64,000 bases of DNA from assembly GCA_035455745.1 (NCBI GenBank), contig DATIEP010000026.1:1-64000 (forward strand). The letters run 5' to 3'. The DNA comes from JADGGM01 sp027307005. Its GTDB lineage: Bacteria > Gemmatimonadota > Gemmatimonadetes > Gemmatimonadales > Gemmatimonadaceae. Below the pieces are notes generated by a model. That model saw only the letters and a list, made by a program, of their open reading frames with translations, was not told the DNA's origin and ran no database searches. How positions within the stretch are numbered: position 1 is the first letter of the stretch; every line of letters begins with the position of its first letter. This document shows positions 1 to 7,978 of this stretch, piece by piece. The position numbers were made by a program, and so were the translations under genes.

Positions 1-69
1 AGCGGTCCGCGGTTTGTCCGGTGTGTCCGCCTTGTCCGCCTGTCGCTGTGTCCGCCTTCTGTCCGCCTG
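1..69. repeat. TGTCCGCC-rich intergenic repeat, copy 1
   Basis: The first 69 bases consist almost entirely of irregularly spaced TGTCCG/TGTCCGCC units joined by short linkers such as TTG, GTG and TTC. The array stops exactly at the stop codon of the minus-strand gene that ends at 70. The same vocabulary recurs at 6715, 7915 and 12386. The left end may extend beyond the window. Confidence 0.7.
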
Positions 70-561
70 TCATTCACCTTCCATCGCATGCTCGAACTCC
101 TGTCGCAACGCCGGATGCGTGCGGTACAGGTACGTGCCCATGAGGACCGCCGCGAGCACGTTGCCGGCCGCGATCTGATACCACGCAAGCGCGTGCATGC
201 GCGTCTCGGCCATCGTCGCCGCCACGCCGTAAAAGCCCAGCTCGAAAATGATGAACAGCAGCGTGAACGTGACCAGGACCGACGGCTCGACCTCGGCGCG
301 ATGCACCACCCGCGATGCGACGAGACCGCAGAAGACAAACGCCGCGTAATGGAAGACCGTGTAAACCGCGATGTGCAGCACCGTGCTGTCGGCCACGGTG
401 TTGCCGAAAACGCTGAACAGCGCCGCGCCTAACAGCTCGGGCGTGTAGAATACGCCGTGTCCGCTCACGACGTCCACGACCAGAAACCAGACCGCCACAC
501 CCGTCGCCGCGATCACCCCCGCCACCACTCCTTCGCGAACCGCGTTGTGCGCTGCCGGCAT
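70..561 (-). CDS. Four-helix integral membrane protein, unknown function
   Basis: This is a protein of about 163 residues dominated by hydrophobic segments: roughly residues 10-32 (GVVAGVIAATGVAVWFLVVD), a middle pair around the HIAVYTVFHYAAFVF and VLVTFTLLFIIFELGF stretches, and a final helix near ALAWYQIAAGNVLAAVLMG. The ATG at 561 is chosen because a GGAGG sits about 6 nt upstream; a longer in-frame extension to 705 has no such signal and is hydrophilic. No catalytic motif is visible. The gene is divergent from the lipoprotein at 715. No family was recognised. Confidence 0.7.
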   Translation of the reverse strand: MPAAHNAVREGVVAGVIAATGVAVWFLVVDVVSGHGVFYTPELLGAALFSVFGNTVADSTVLHIAVYTVFHYAAFVFCGLVASRVVHRAEVEPSVLVTFTLLFIIFELGFYGVAATMAETRMHALAWYQIAAGNVLAAVLMGTYLYRTHPALRQEFEHAMEGE

Positions 562-714
562 GCCAACCTCCGCGTGTGCTCGTGACGGGCTCAGCTTCGC
601 CCGACCTGCCCGATCGTCCTCAATGTGCCGCGCTATGCACAGAATGCCTAGACCATCCGCTAACGGAAGTACCGACGGACTCGACAAATGCCCGCACTCG
701 TGCAACTATAAGGC

Positions 715-1242
715 ATGACACGACATGCCTCTCTCCAGCGGGCGGTGCTTGTCATACCTGCCGCCGCCCTTCTCATCGCGCTCGGCGCCTGCGGCTCGGG
801 CAACTCGTCGGAATCCGCCGCCAACTGCCCTGCGCTGGACGCGCCCGAATACACGAGCGCCGTCGACCAATACCTCCACGGTCTCGATCCAGAGCCACTC
901 CGATTCCTCTTCTATTCATCGGGTGACTCCGCCCTTCCCGACGCTGTCCGCAGCGAGCTCGAGACGAAAGGACCGACGTACCTCTTCCCGAGCGATCCGG
1001 TGGGTCAGAAGAAGCAGCTCGAGAATCTCAAGGCGAAAAACGATGTCGTGACGCTGCTGTTGCTCTATACGGGCATGGACACGACGAAAACCGGCTCCAG
1101 CATCGGATTCGCCGGCCGCTATCTCGACAAGGAGGACAGCGGCAAGGTGTCGCCGACGAAGCGTATCCGGTTCGACTGCCGCAACCACCAATGGCAGGTC
1201 GCGCCTGAAGGCGGCGCGCCGCCGGCGTCCAAGAGCGCGTGA
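715..1242 (+). CDS. Small lipoprotein, unknown function
   Basis: A 175-residue protein with an N-terminal lipoprotein signal: basic MTRHASLQR, a hydrophobic core, then the lipobox LIALGAC with the lipidated Cys near residue 26. The mature part is soluble, with no recognised domain. It may therefore be anchored in a membrane facing the periplasm. Its stop overlaps the GTG start of the acyltransferase at 1239 by four bases (GTGA), so the two are probably translated together. Apart from the signal peptide, no function is assigned. Confidence 0.7.
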   Translation: MTRHASLQRAVLVIPAAALLIALGACGSGNSSESAANCPALDAPEYTSAVDQYLHGLDPEPLRFLFYSSGDSALPDAVRSELETKGPTYLFPSDPVGQKKQLENLKAKNDVVTLLLLYTGMDTTKTGSSIGFAGRYLDKEDSGKVSPTKRIRFDCRNHQWQVAPEGGAPPASKSA

Positions 1243-2501
1243 CCGCGACGATCCCCCGCGAGACCGTCGCTCCGTTAGGCGACGCGACGACTGTCCCGCC
1301 GGTGGCGCGCCACCAGCCGGCGCGGGACCGGCTCGCTTCGCTCGACGTCTTCCGCGGGCTCACGATCGCCGGGATGCTGCTGGTCAACAATCCGGGAACG
1401 TGGAGCGCGATCTATCCGCCGCTCGAACACGCCGAGTGGAACGGCTGGACGCCAACGGATCTCATCTTCCCGTTCTTCCTCTTCATCGTCGGCATCACCA
1501 CGCACCTGTCCCTGACCGGACGCCGGCGCCGCGGCGCCACCGACCGGCAGATCGTCACCCAGATCGTCAAGCGCGGCGCGATGATCGTGCTCGTCGGTCT
1601 GCTCCTCACCGGCCTGCCGTACCACGAGTTCGTCATTCACCTGCCGTTCGGCGCGCAATTCGACTCGGTCACGCCGCACCTGGGGTTAGGCCACTGGAGG
1701 TTGACGGGCGTCCTCCAGCGCATCGGCGTCGCCTATCTGTGCGGCGCGCTCCTCACGCTGCGCACGTCCGTCAAACAGCAGGTGATGATCGTCGCTGCGC
1801 TGCTGTTAGGCTATTGGATGGCCATGACGCTCATCCCCGTGCCGGGGCAGAACGCGATCGGCGCGCTCTTGCTCAATACCAAGGACGGGACGCTCAGTGC
1901 ATGGCTCGACCGCACCGTCTTCGGCGTCAACCACTTGTGGGTGGGCTCGCACACGTGGGATCCGGAAGGAATTCTGTCGACGATTCCGGCGATCGGCACC
2001 TGCATCCTGGGCGTGATCGCCGGAAAGTGGATCGCGAGCGATCGACCGCTCCTGGAGCGCATCGTCGCGCTGTTCAGCATCGGGGCGATGCTCATGGTCG
2101 CGGGTCTCGTGTGGAATTGGGTCTTCCCGATCAACAAGAATCTGTGGACCAGCTCCTTCGTGCTGTTCACCGCAGGCATGGGCGCGGTCACGCTCGCCAC
2201 GTGCATGTGGTTGATCGATGTCCGGCACGTCCGGTGGTGGACGTGGCCCTTCGTCATCTTCGGGCTCAATCCGCTGGCAGCGTACGTCGCCGAAGGATTT
2301 TTCTCGCGGATCATCTACACGCTCGTGCGAGTGCCGTCGGGCGGGACGATGATCCCGCTCGAGACGGCGATCTACGACCACTGGTTCGCGACCTGGCTTC
2401 CGCCGCGCAATGCGTCGTTGCTCTTCGCCATCTGCTACGTCTTGCTGTTCTTGGGACTCATGTGGGAGTTGTACCGGCGACGCATCGTGATCAAGTTGTA
2501 G
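1239..2501 (+). CDS. NagX / heparan-alpha-glucosaminide N-acetyltransferase-like membrane protein
   Basis: A 420-residue polytopic membrane protein with the hallmark N-terminal segment RLASLDVFRGLTIAGMLLVN. It is followed by LEHAEWNGWTPTDLIFPFFL, where the His of LEHA matches the conserved His of the HGSNAT/NagX (COG4299, DUF5009) family. About ten hydrophobic helices follow, ending in a basic cytoplasmic tail. Family members are thought to move acetyl groups across the membrane onto sugars such as glucosamine, for example in murein or polysaccharide modification. The GTG start at 1239 overlaps the preceding lipoprotein stop. The precise substrate is unknown. Confidence 0.85.
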   Translation: MTATIPRETVAPLGDATTVPPVARHQPARDRLASLDVFRGLTIAGMLLVNNPGTWSAIYPPLEHAEWNGWTPTDLIFPFFLFIVGITTHLSLTGRRRRGATDRQIVTQIVKRGAMIVLVGLLLTGLPYHEFVIHLPFGAQFDSVTPHLGLGHWRLTGVLQRIGVAYLCGALLTLRTSVKQQVMIVAALLLGYWMAMTLIPVPGQNAIGALLLNTKDGTLSAWLDRTVFGVNHLWVGSHTWDPEGILSTIPAIGTCILGVIAGKWIASDRPLLERIVALFSIGAMLMVAGLVWNWVFPINKNLWTSSFVLFTAGMGAVTLATCMWLIDVRHVRWWTWPFVIFGLNPLAAYVAEGFFSRIIYTLVRVPSGGTMIPLETAIYDHWFATWLPPRNASLLFAICYVLLFLGLMWELYRRRIVIKL

Positions 2502-2662
2502 CCGTCGGATTGTTGGGCACGTGACGAAGGTTCAGAACCGCTCGTGAAGGAGTAGGCCCAACCGGCAGGCCACCTGCCCGCTCGTTCCGTAGAAACACCG
2601 AAAATACGACCGACCAGCCGTCGCGGCCCAACCCACCCGCGACGCGGCGTCATCATTGCCAT

Positions 2663-4273
2663 ATGCCCAACGCCTCATCGTCGATGAACCGAATCTCTCG
2701 CAGCCGGTCTGCACTCGCCGCCGCCATCGCGTTTCTCGTGCTCGGCGTCGGCCGGGCGCGCGCACAGAGCGGCGCGAGTCCGGTGCTGGCGTCGACGTCG
2801 GTGGTCGGCGCGGAGGCCGCGAGCGCGGGCCATTCCGCACGCGTGCGGCACCACCGCGCCCGCTCCGCGCGAGCGGCGACGCTCCGCTACGAGAGCCCGG
2901 TCGGCGTTCCTGCGTTAGGCAACGATCTGGGCGCCATGCTCAATGCGCGCGTGCGCAGCGGACAGTGGGGAGCGCTCGTCATGTCGCTCACCCGCGGCGA
3001 CACCCTCTACTCGTATCAGCCGGACGTCGAGCTGCAGCCCGCGTCCAACCTGAAGCTCTTCACCACCGCGTTGGCGCTGCAGGAGTACGGCGCCGACCAC
3101 GAGTTCAGCACCGATGTCCTGCGCGCCGGAAGCGTCAGCGCCGATGGCACGCTGCAGGGCGACCTGGTGCTGCGCGGCGACGGTGATCCGGGTATTTCCA
3201 AGCGCTACATCCAGGGCGGCGCGGCCGCGGCCATGGATGATCTCGCGAAAGCCGTTGTCGCGGCCGGCATCAAGCGCATATCGGGCAGCCTCATCGCCGA
3301 CGCGAGCGCGTTCGACCCGCAGCGCATTCCGGAAGGATGGAAGACCCGCTACCTGCAGTCTGGGTACGCCGCGCGCGTGTCGGCGCTGTCGTGCAACGAG
3401 AATCTCGCGACGGTCACCGTGGTGCCCGGAACCGGCAAGCAGCCGGCGCACGTCTCGGTCGATCCCGCGACCGATCTTCCCCTCTCCGCGGACGTGCGCA
3501 CGGTGGCCGGTCGCCGTGCACGGATCATGGCCCGCTCGCTGCCCAACGGAGGCATGGAAGTTCGCGGTTCAATCGGCGCGCACGCCGGAGTTCACAGCTA
3601 TCAGGTGGTGGTGGAAGATCCGACGGCGTTCACGGCGGGCGCGTTCCGGCGCGCGCTCGAGAATCGCGGCGTGCAGATTACGGGAGCAACGACGTTCGCG
3701 ACGACGCCTAACGACGCGATCAAGGTCGCCGGCATCGCGTCGCCCCCGCTCTCGCACCTCATCTCGGCCATGAACCGCGAGAGCATCAACCACTTCGCGG
3801 AGCTGCTGTTCCGCGATGCGGGCCGCAAGGCGGCGAGCGATGGCGTCGGCTCGGTGGAAACAGCGAACGCGCTGCTCCAGACCTTTCTCACGCACAAGGT
3901 CGGTGCGCCGGCCGGCGCCGTGGTGGTCGCCGACGGCAGCGGACTCTCCGTGCTCGACCGTGTGACGCCGCGATCGCTCGTCGACTTGCTGGCGTACGCG
4001 AACACCGCGCCCTGGAGCGATGCGTTCCACGCGTCCCTGCCCGTTGCCGGCGAGTCGGAGCTGCTCAAGCGGCGGATGAAGTACACGCCCGCACAGGGAA
4101 ACCTGCACGCCAAGACCGGCACCACGAACAACGTGATCTCGCTCGGCGGCTACGTCACCGCGCGCGATGGCGAGCTGCTCGCGTTCGCGTTCATCTACAA
4201 CGGCACCGATCGCTGGAACGCCAAGACGACGATCGATGCAATGGGCGGCACACTCGCGGCGTTCTCGCGTTAG
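2663..4273 (+). CDS. dacB: D-alanyl-D-alanine carboxypeptidase/endopeptidase, PBP4 (S13) family
   Basis: A 536-residue penicillin-binding protein of the class C PBP4 type that trims or cleaves peptidoglycan cross-links in the periplasm. All three serine-acyltransferase motifs are present: SNLK at Ser128-Lys131, SIN at Ser374-Asn376, and KTG at Lys484-Gly486. Residues 8-35 form a signal peptide ending near RAQ. The long spacing between the first two motifs is typical of the S13 insert domains. The stop codon TAG at 4271-4273 is part of a CGTTAGGC motif. A second ATG at 2684 could be the true start without loss of the signal peptide. Confidence 0.92.
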   Translation: MPNASSSMNRISRSRSALAAAIAFLVLGVGRARAQSGASPVLASTSVVGAEAASAGHSARVRHHRARSARAATLRYESPVGVPALGNDLGAMLNARVRSGQWGALVMSLTRGDTLYSYQPDVELQPASNLKLFTTALALQEYGADHEFSTDVLRAGSVSADGTLQGDLVLRGDGDPGISKRYIQGGAAAAMDDLAKAVVAAGIKRISGSLIADASAFDPQRIPEGWKTRYLQSGYAARVSALSCNENLATVTVVPGTGKQPAHVSVDPATDLPLSADVRTVAGRRARIMARSLPNGGMEVRGSIGAHAGVHSYQVVVEDPTAFTAGAFRRALENRGVQITGATTFATTPNDAIKVAGIASPPLSHLISAMNRESINHFAELLFRDAGRKAASDGVGSVETANALLQTFLTHKVGAPAGAVVVADGSGLSVLDRVTPRSLVDLLAYANTAPWSDAFHASLPVAGESELLKRRMKYTPAQGNLHAKTGTTNNVISLGGYVTARDGELLAFAFIYNGTDRWNAKTTIDAMGGTLAAFSR

Positions 4274-4300
4274 GCGCGCGGCGCCGGCCGAGCCGATCTT

Positions 4301-5443
4301 TCAAAACTGCCTGATGTTCACGCCGCGCTTGGCGAGCTCGGCGATGTACGCGGCGGCGTTCACGCTCTCATCGGGCGTGTGCACGCCCGGCGGCGCGATC
4401 TCTCCCCTGGCCTGCATCTGCCCGGTGATCGACAGCGAGTAGCCCGTGGTGCGCATCATCGCGCTGATGTGGTGCGCCTCGTCGTAGTAGTCGACCAGCT
4501 CGAATCCGACCGTCTTGGCGTTGCCAGCCTTGCTGCCCTGGACGATGACGCGCAGGGCAAGCAGATCGTGGCCCTTCGGCTTCGTTAGGCGGGGACCCAC
4601 CGTCGCCACGAACAGATCGCGCGGGATCACTCTCGTGCCCTTCACGTCCACCGGCGTCAGCTCGAGCAGCCCGAGATCGCGAATCGCCTCCATGATGTGC
4701 GCGTGTCCCGGATAGCGAAGCGTCTTGTACTCCATCGTTGGGATCTGCCCCTCGTAGCGGAACGCCATCGTCGAGAGACCGCCCGCGGTGTGGAACGCTT
4801 CGAGCGTGCCCACCGGGTCGGCGAACGACACCTCCTCGATCTCCGACAACGCCTTGACGCGCGTGCGCTTCGAGTCGCGCAGCACCCATGACAACGTCGT
4901 GTAGTAGTCGAGGACGCCTTCGAGCGAGTACACGATCTGGTAGTTGAGCGGCGGCTCGGGGTGTTGCGGCAGACCGCCCACGAAGATCTTGACCGAGCGT
5001 ACCTTGTCCATCTGCTCGATGCCGTGCTGCGCGAGAATGTTCACCATGCCCGGCGCGACCCCGCAGTCGGGGATCACGGTGATTCCTTTCGCCTTGGCAG
5101 CTCCGTCCAGCTCTTTTTGCTGGAACACGATTTCGGTGTTGCCGCCAAGATCGCAAAAGTGCGTTCCGGCTTCGACCGCCAAGCGCGCCAGGTCCAGATT
5201 GAAGTAGTAGGGGATCGCGCTCATCACCGCGTCGCTTTCGCGCATCACGGCGAGAACGGCGGCTTTGTCACGCACATCGAGATGCGTCGGGATCAGTCGC
5301 TTCCCCGAGTACGGCGCAAGAAAATCGGCGACATGGGATAGGTTCAGGTCCGCAAGGCGAACCTCTTTGACGTCGGGGTTCTGAAGCAGGTCGTACGCAC
5401 ACGCCGAGCCTTGAAGGCCGGCTCCGAGAACGAGCATCCGCAT
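4301..5443 (-). CDS. Saccharopine dehydrogenase family NAD(P) oxidoreductase
   Basis: A 380-residue protein beginning with a Rossmann nucleotide-binding motif, MRMLVLGAGLQGSACAYDLL. It continues with the saccharopine dehydrogenase-like pattern, including SDAVMSAIPYYFNLDLARLA, an EAGTHFCDLGGNT segment, and DCGVAPGMVNILA. Family members act on saccharopine (lysine biosynthesis or breakdown) or carboxynorspermidine; the substrate cannot be read from sequence alone. It is convergent with the PBP4 gene and divergent from the oxidoreductase at 5606. No lysine-pathway neighbours are present to fix its role. Confidence 0.85.
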   Translation of the reverse strand: MRMLVLGAGLQGSACAYDLLQNPDVKEVRLADLNLSHVADFLAPYSGKRLIPTHLDVRDKAAVLAVMRESDAVMSAIPYYFNLDLARLAVEAGTHFCDLGGNTEIVFQQKELDGAAKAKGITVIPDCGVAPGMVNILAQHGIEQMDKVRSVKIFVGGLPQHPEPPLNYQIVYSLEGVLDYYTTLSWVLRDSKRTRVKALSEIEEVSFADPVGTLEAFHTAGGLSTMAFRYEGQIPTMEYKTLRYPGHAHIMEAIRDLGLLELTPVDVKGTRVIPRDLFVATVGPRLTKPKGHDLLALRVIVQGSKAGNAKTVGFELVDYYDEAHHISAMMRTTGYSLSITGQMQARGEIAPPGVHTPDESVNAAAYIAELAKRGVNIRQF

Positions 5444-5605
5444 GGGCCGTGGTTCTCCTGGTCAATCGATCTGAAATTTGGGCGAGCCTTTGAAAATAAG
5501 TGATTGCAGCGCCGACCCCAACTTTGGCGCACTTCCCTGGATCGTGCCCGCACTTAGCTTCCTGACTCGACGCCGCACGCAGTCAGCCGACCAGACACAC
5601 AGCCA

Positions 5606-6688
5606 ATGACCGATCATCGTTTGATCTTCGACGCGGAGGCACAGAATACGGGGACGAACACTGTCGTCACCGCGGATCACTTTCTCACGCCGGTCGACCA
5701 GTTCTTCACGCGCAGTCACGGCAAAACCCCGACGATCGACCCGCGATCCTGGCGCCTCGAGATCGGTGGCCTCTGTTCGCAGCCGCGAAGCTTCACGCTC
5801 GATGATCTGCGCGCTCTTCCACGCCGAACGGTTCCGGCCACTCTCGTGTGCGCTGGACTGCGCCGCAACGAGTATCTGCTGCTCGGCCCCCTTCCGGGCG
5901 AGCTCCCGTGGGGTCCGCAAGCGGCGAGCACGGGCGAATGGACCGGCGTCCTCCTTCGCGATGTCCTCGATCTGGTTGGCGTCTCGCCGGCTGCACGGTA
6001 CGTCGAGTTCACCGGGCTCGATCGCGTCGAACGTCACGGTCACACGTTCGGCTTTGGCGGCTCGATCGATCTCGACAAAGCCCTGGATGGAGACGTGCTG
6101 CTCGCCACCGAGCTCAATGGCGGCGAGCTTCCGCCCGTGCATGGATTTCCGGTGCGGGCAGTCGTTCCTGGTTGGATTGGCGCGCGCAGCGTGAAGTGGC
6201 TTGGCCGCATCGCGCTCCTGGCCGAACCGTCGGAGAACTACTTCCAGCGGGAAGCGTACCGCGTGCAGTACACCGTGGATCCGGCCAAGCCGCGCGATGT
6301 GACCGCAGGCGTGGCGCTCAGCAGGATTGCCGTGAACGCGGCGATTCTGGACCCGGTGCCGGAGCAGGAAGTATGTGCGGGCTTGCTTCGCGTGCGCGGG
6401 TGGGCATGGGGCACGGCAGCCCGCCCGGTGACCGCCGTCGAGGTATCGCCTAACGATGGCCACGACTGGCTTCCGGCCCGCATCACCAACCCGGGATTGG
6501 GCTACACGTGGACGTTCTGGGAAGCCACGGTGGATCTGCAGCCCGGCCGCCGCACGCTCGTCGTTCGCGCGACGGACGGCGCGTCGCCCGCACAATCGCC
6601 CGAGCTCCGCGACGGCTGGAACGTGAAGGGCTACGCGAACAACGCCTGGCACCGCGTAGCGATCGTCGTCCAGCGCGCCGGCACGTGA
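5606..6688 (+). CDS. Sulfite oxidase-like molybdopterin oxidoreductase
   Basis: A 360-residue protein with the sulfite oxidase fold. The N-terminal half carries a VCAGLRRNEY motif whose Cys82 matches the cysteine that ligates molybdenum, and HGFPVRAVVPGWIGARSVKW, a signature of the molybdopterin domain. The C-terminal Ig-like dimerisation domain (about 250-360) includes SPNDGHDWLPARI. No signal peptide or twin-arginine motif is visible, which suggests a cytoplasmic enzyme. Sulfite or another small oxo-acceptor is possible; the partner cytochrome is not adjacent. Confidence 0.87.
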   Translation: MTDHRLIFDAEAQNTGTNTVVTADHFLTPVDQFFTRSHGKTPTIDPRSWRLEIGGLCSQPRSFTLDDLRALPRRTVPATLVCAGLRRNEYLLLGPLPGELPWGPQAASTGEWTGVLLRDVLDLVGVSPAARYVEFTGLDRVERHGHTFGFGGSIDLDKALDGDVLLATELNGGELPPVHGFPVRAVVPGWIGARSVKWLGRIALLAEPSENYFQREAYRVQYTVDPAKPRDVTAGVALSRIAVNAAILDPVPEQEVCAGLLRVRGWAWGTAARPVTAVEVSPNDGHDWLPARITNPGLGYTWTFWEATVDLQPGRRTLVVRATDGASPAQSPELRDGWNVKGYANNAWHRVAIVVQRAGT

Positions 6689-6714
6689 ATCGCAATCGCT
6701 GCGCGGTCGTCCGC

Positions 6715-6845
6715 GCTTTGTCCCGTGTGTCCGGCTTTGTCCGCCTGTAGCTCTTGTCCGTGCTTTGTCCCGTGTGTCCGTGCTTTGTCCGCCTGTAGCT
6801 CTTGTCCGTGCTTTGTCTCTTGTGTCCGGCTTTGTCCGCCTGTAA
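6715..6845. repeat. Tandem 47-48 bp repeat built of TTGTCCG units, copy 2
   Basis: About 2.8 copies of a 47-48 bp unit begin at 6715, 6762 and 6810. Each copy contains GCTTTGTC, then GTGTCCG, then TTTGTCCGCCTGTA. The last copy runs directly into the ATG at 6846, so this array occupies the leader of the O-methyltransferase gene. The copies differ by a few substitutions and one base of length. Confidence 0.85.
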
Positions 6846-7517
6846 ATGACCCAAGATATCTGGACATCGGTCGACGACTACATCACGTCGTCTCTCGTCG
6901 GACACGACGAGGTCCTCGAGGGCGCCCTCGAGCGCAGCGCCGCGCACGGGCTGCCGCCGATCAGCGTCTCGCCGCCCCAGGGAAAGCTGCTCTTCCTGCT
7001 CGCCCGCGCGATGCGCGCGCGCCGCATCCTCGAGCTCGGTACGTTAGGCGGCTATTCGACCATCTGGCTCGCTCGCGCCCTGCCCCGCGGCGGACGCGTG
7101 GTGACGCTCGAGCTCGAGCCCACGCACGCCGACGTCGCGCGCCAGAACCTCCGCCGCGCCAACCTCGCGCGACGCGTGGATGTTCGCGTTGGTCCGGCGC
7201 TCGACACGCTCGACCAACTCATCGCCGAGCATGTCACACCGTTCGACCTGGTCTTCATCGACGCCGACAAGCCGCGCATTCCCGACTACTACGCGCGTGC
7301 GCTCGCGCTCACTCGCCCTGGCTCGGCGATCATCGTCGACAACGTCGTCCGCGACGGGAAGGTCGCCGATCCATCTAGCGACGACCCCAACGTTCAAGGC
7401 GTGCGCGCACTGCACGACCTGCTGGCCCACGACGATCGCGTCTCAGCCACCACGATCCAAACGGTCGGCAGCAAGGGCTACGACGGATTTACGCTCGCAC
7501 TCGTGAACCGCCCCTAA
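6846..7517 (+). CDS. Class I SAM O-methyltransferase (caffeoyl-CoA OMT family)
   Basis: A 223-residue SAM-dependent methyltransferase. Motif I reads RRILELGTLGGYSTIWLARALP, followed by GRVVTLELEPTHADVARQNL and the family signature FDLVFIDADKPRIPDYYARA with acidic metal-binding residues. The end, GYDGFTLALVNRP, is typical of this COG4122 family, which usually transfers a methyl group to a catechol-like hydroxyl in a metal-dependent way. The ATG follows immediately after a repeat array and no clear Shine-Dalgarno sequence is visible. The substrate is unknown. Confidence 0.88.
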   Translation: MTQDIWTSVDDYITSSLVGHDEVLEGALERSAAHGLPPISVSPPQGKLLFLLARAMRARRILELGTLGGYSTIWLARALPRGGRVVTLELEPTHADVARQNLRRANLARRVDVRVGPALDTLDQLIAEHVTPFDLVFIDADKPRIPDYYARALALTRPGSAIIVDNVVRDGKVADPSSDDPNVQGVRALHDLLAHDDRVSATTIQTVGSKGYDGFTLALVNRP

Positions 7518-7653
7518 CCCATCTGTGTTTTTTTCGGTTCTTCGGGAATTTCGGGGAAAGCAGGTCGGTACACGTCGGCGCACTATGTCCGCTGGAAGAG
7601 CGACGTGAGGGCTAACGGGAGGCCTGTGTGGAGAGCTTCTTCGCTCTGGTGTG

Positions 7654-7767
7654 AAGGATAACCACAAGGATACAAGAGATGGGGTCGGTGCATATGCAAC
7701 CTCAACGACGCGTCGTTAAGCGTAGAGGTGCGCCGACCCCATCTCTTGCATCCTTGTTGCCATCCTT
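7654..7767. repeat. Long imperfect inverted repeat with nested palindromes
   Basis: Arms at about 7654-7688 and 7733-7767 pair over some 34 bp with a few mismatches; the perfect core includes CAAGAGATGGGGTCGG with its complement. The loop contains two further perfect palindromes: GCATATGC at 7690-7697 and the 14-mer AACGACGCGTCGTT at 7704-7717. The arrangement could form a cruciform or a large RNA hairpin. There is no transposase or obvious target-site duplication. It lies in a 460-base gap (7518-7978) with no convincing gene. Confidence 0.8.
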
Positions 7768-7914
7768 TTGAGCTTTTGTCGTAGATCCCTCCATGTGGCG
7801 TTTGGGTGGAGCCTCGCCACGCGGTCACTGCCCTCGCGCCTCAGGGCTCAGTACGCCTTCCCACACCTCGAGATCACCCGCACGAAATCCCGGAGAGCCT
7901 TTTTTTTCATCTTT

Positions 7915-7978
7915 GTCCCCGCTCTGTCCGTCCTTGTCCGCGCTCTGTCCGCCTGTATGTCTGCGCAGTCTCCGCCTG
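7915..7978. repeat. TGTCCGCC-rich intergenic repeat, copy 3
   Basis: Irregular TTTGTCC, CTCTGTCCG, TTGTCCGCG and TGTCCGCCTGT units fill the space up to the stop codon of the M13 peptidase at 7979. The vocabulary is the same as in the arrays at 1, 6715 and 12386. Confidence 0.65.

Noticed and set aside
6715..6845. Possible CRISPR array
   Set aside because: Copies are contiguous with no unique spacers, differ in length by a base and have internal short words; there are no cas genes nearby.
7900..7912. T-run as a terminator of the upstream methyltransferase gene
   Set aside because: No stable hairpin precedes the T-run.
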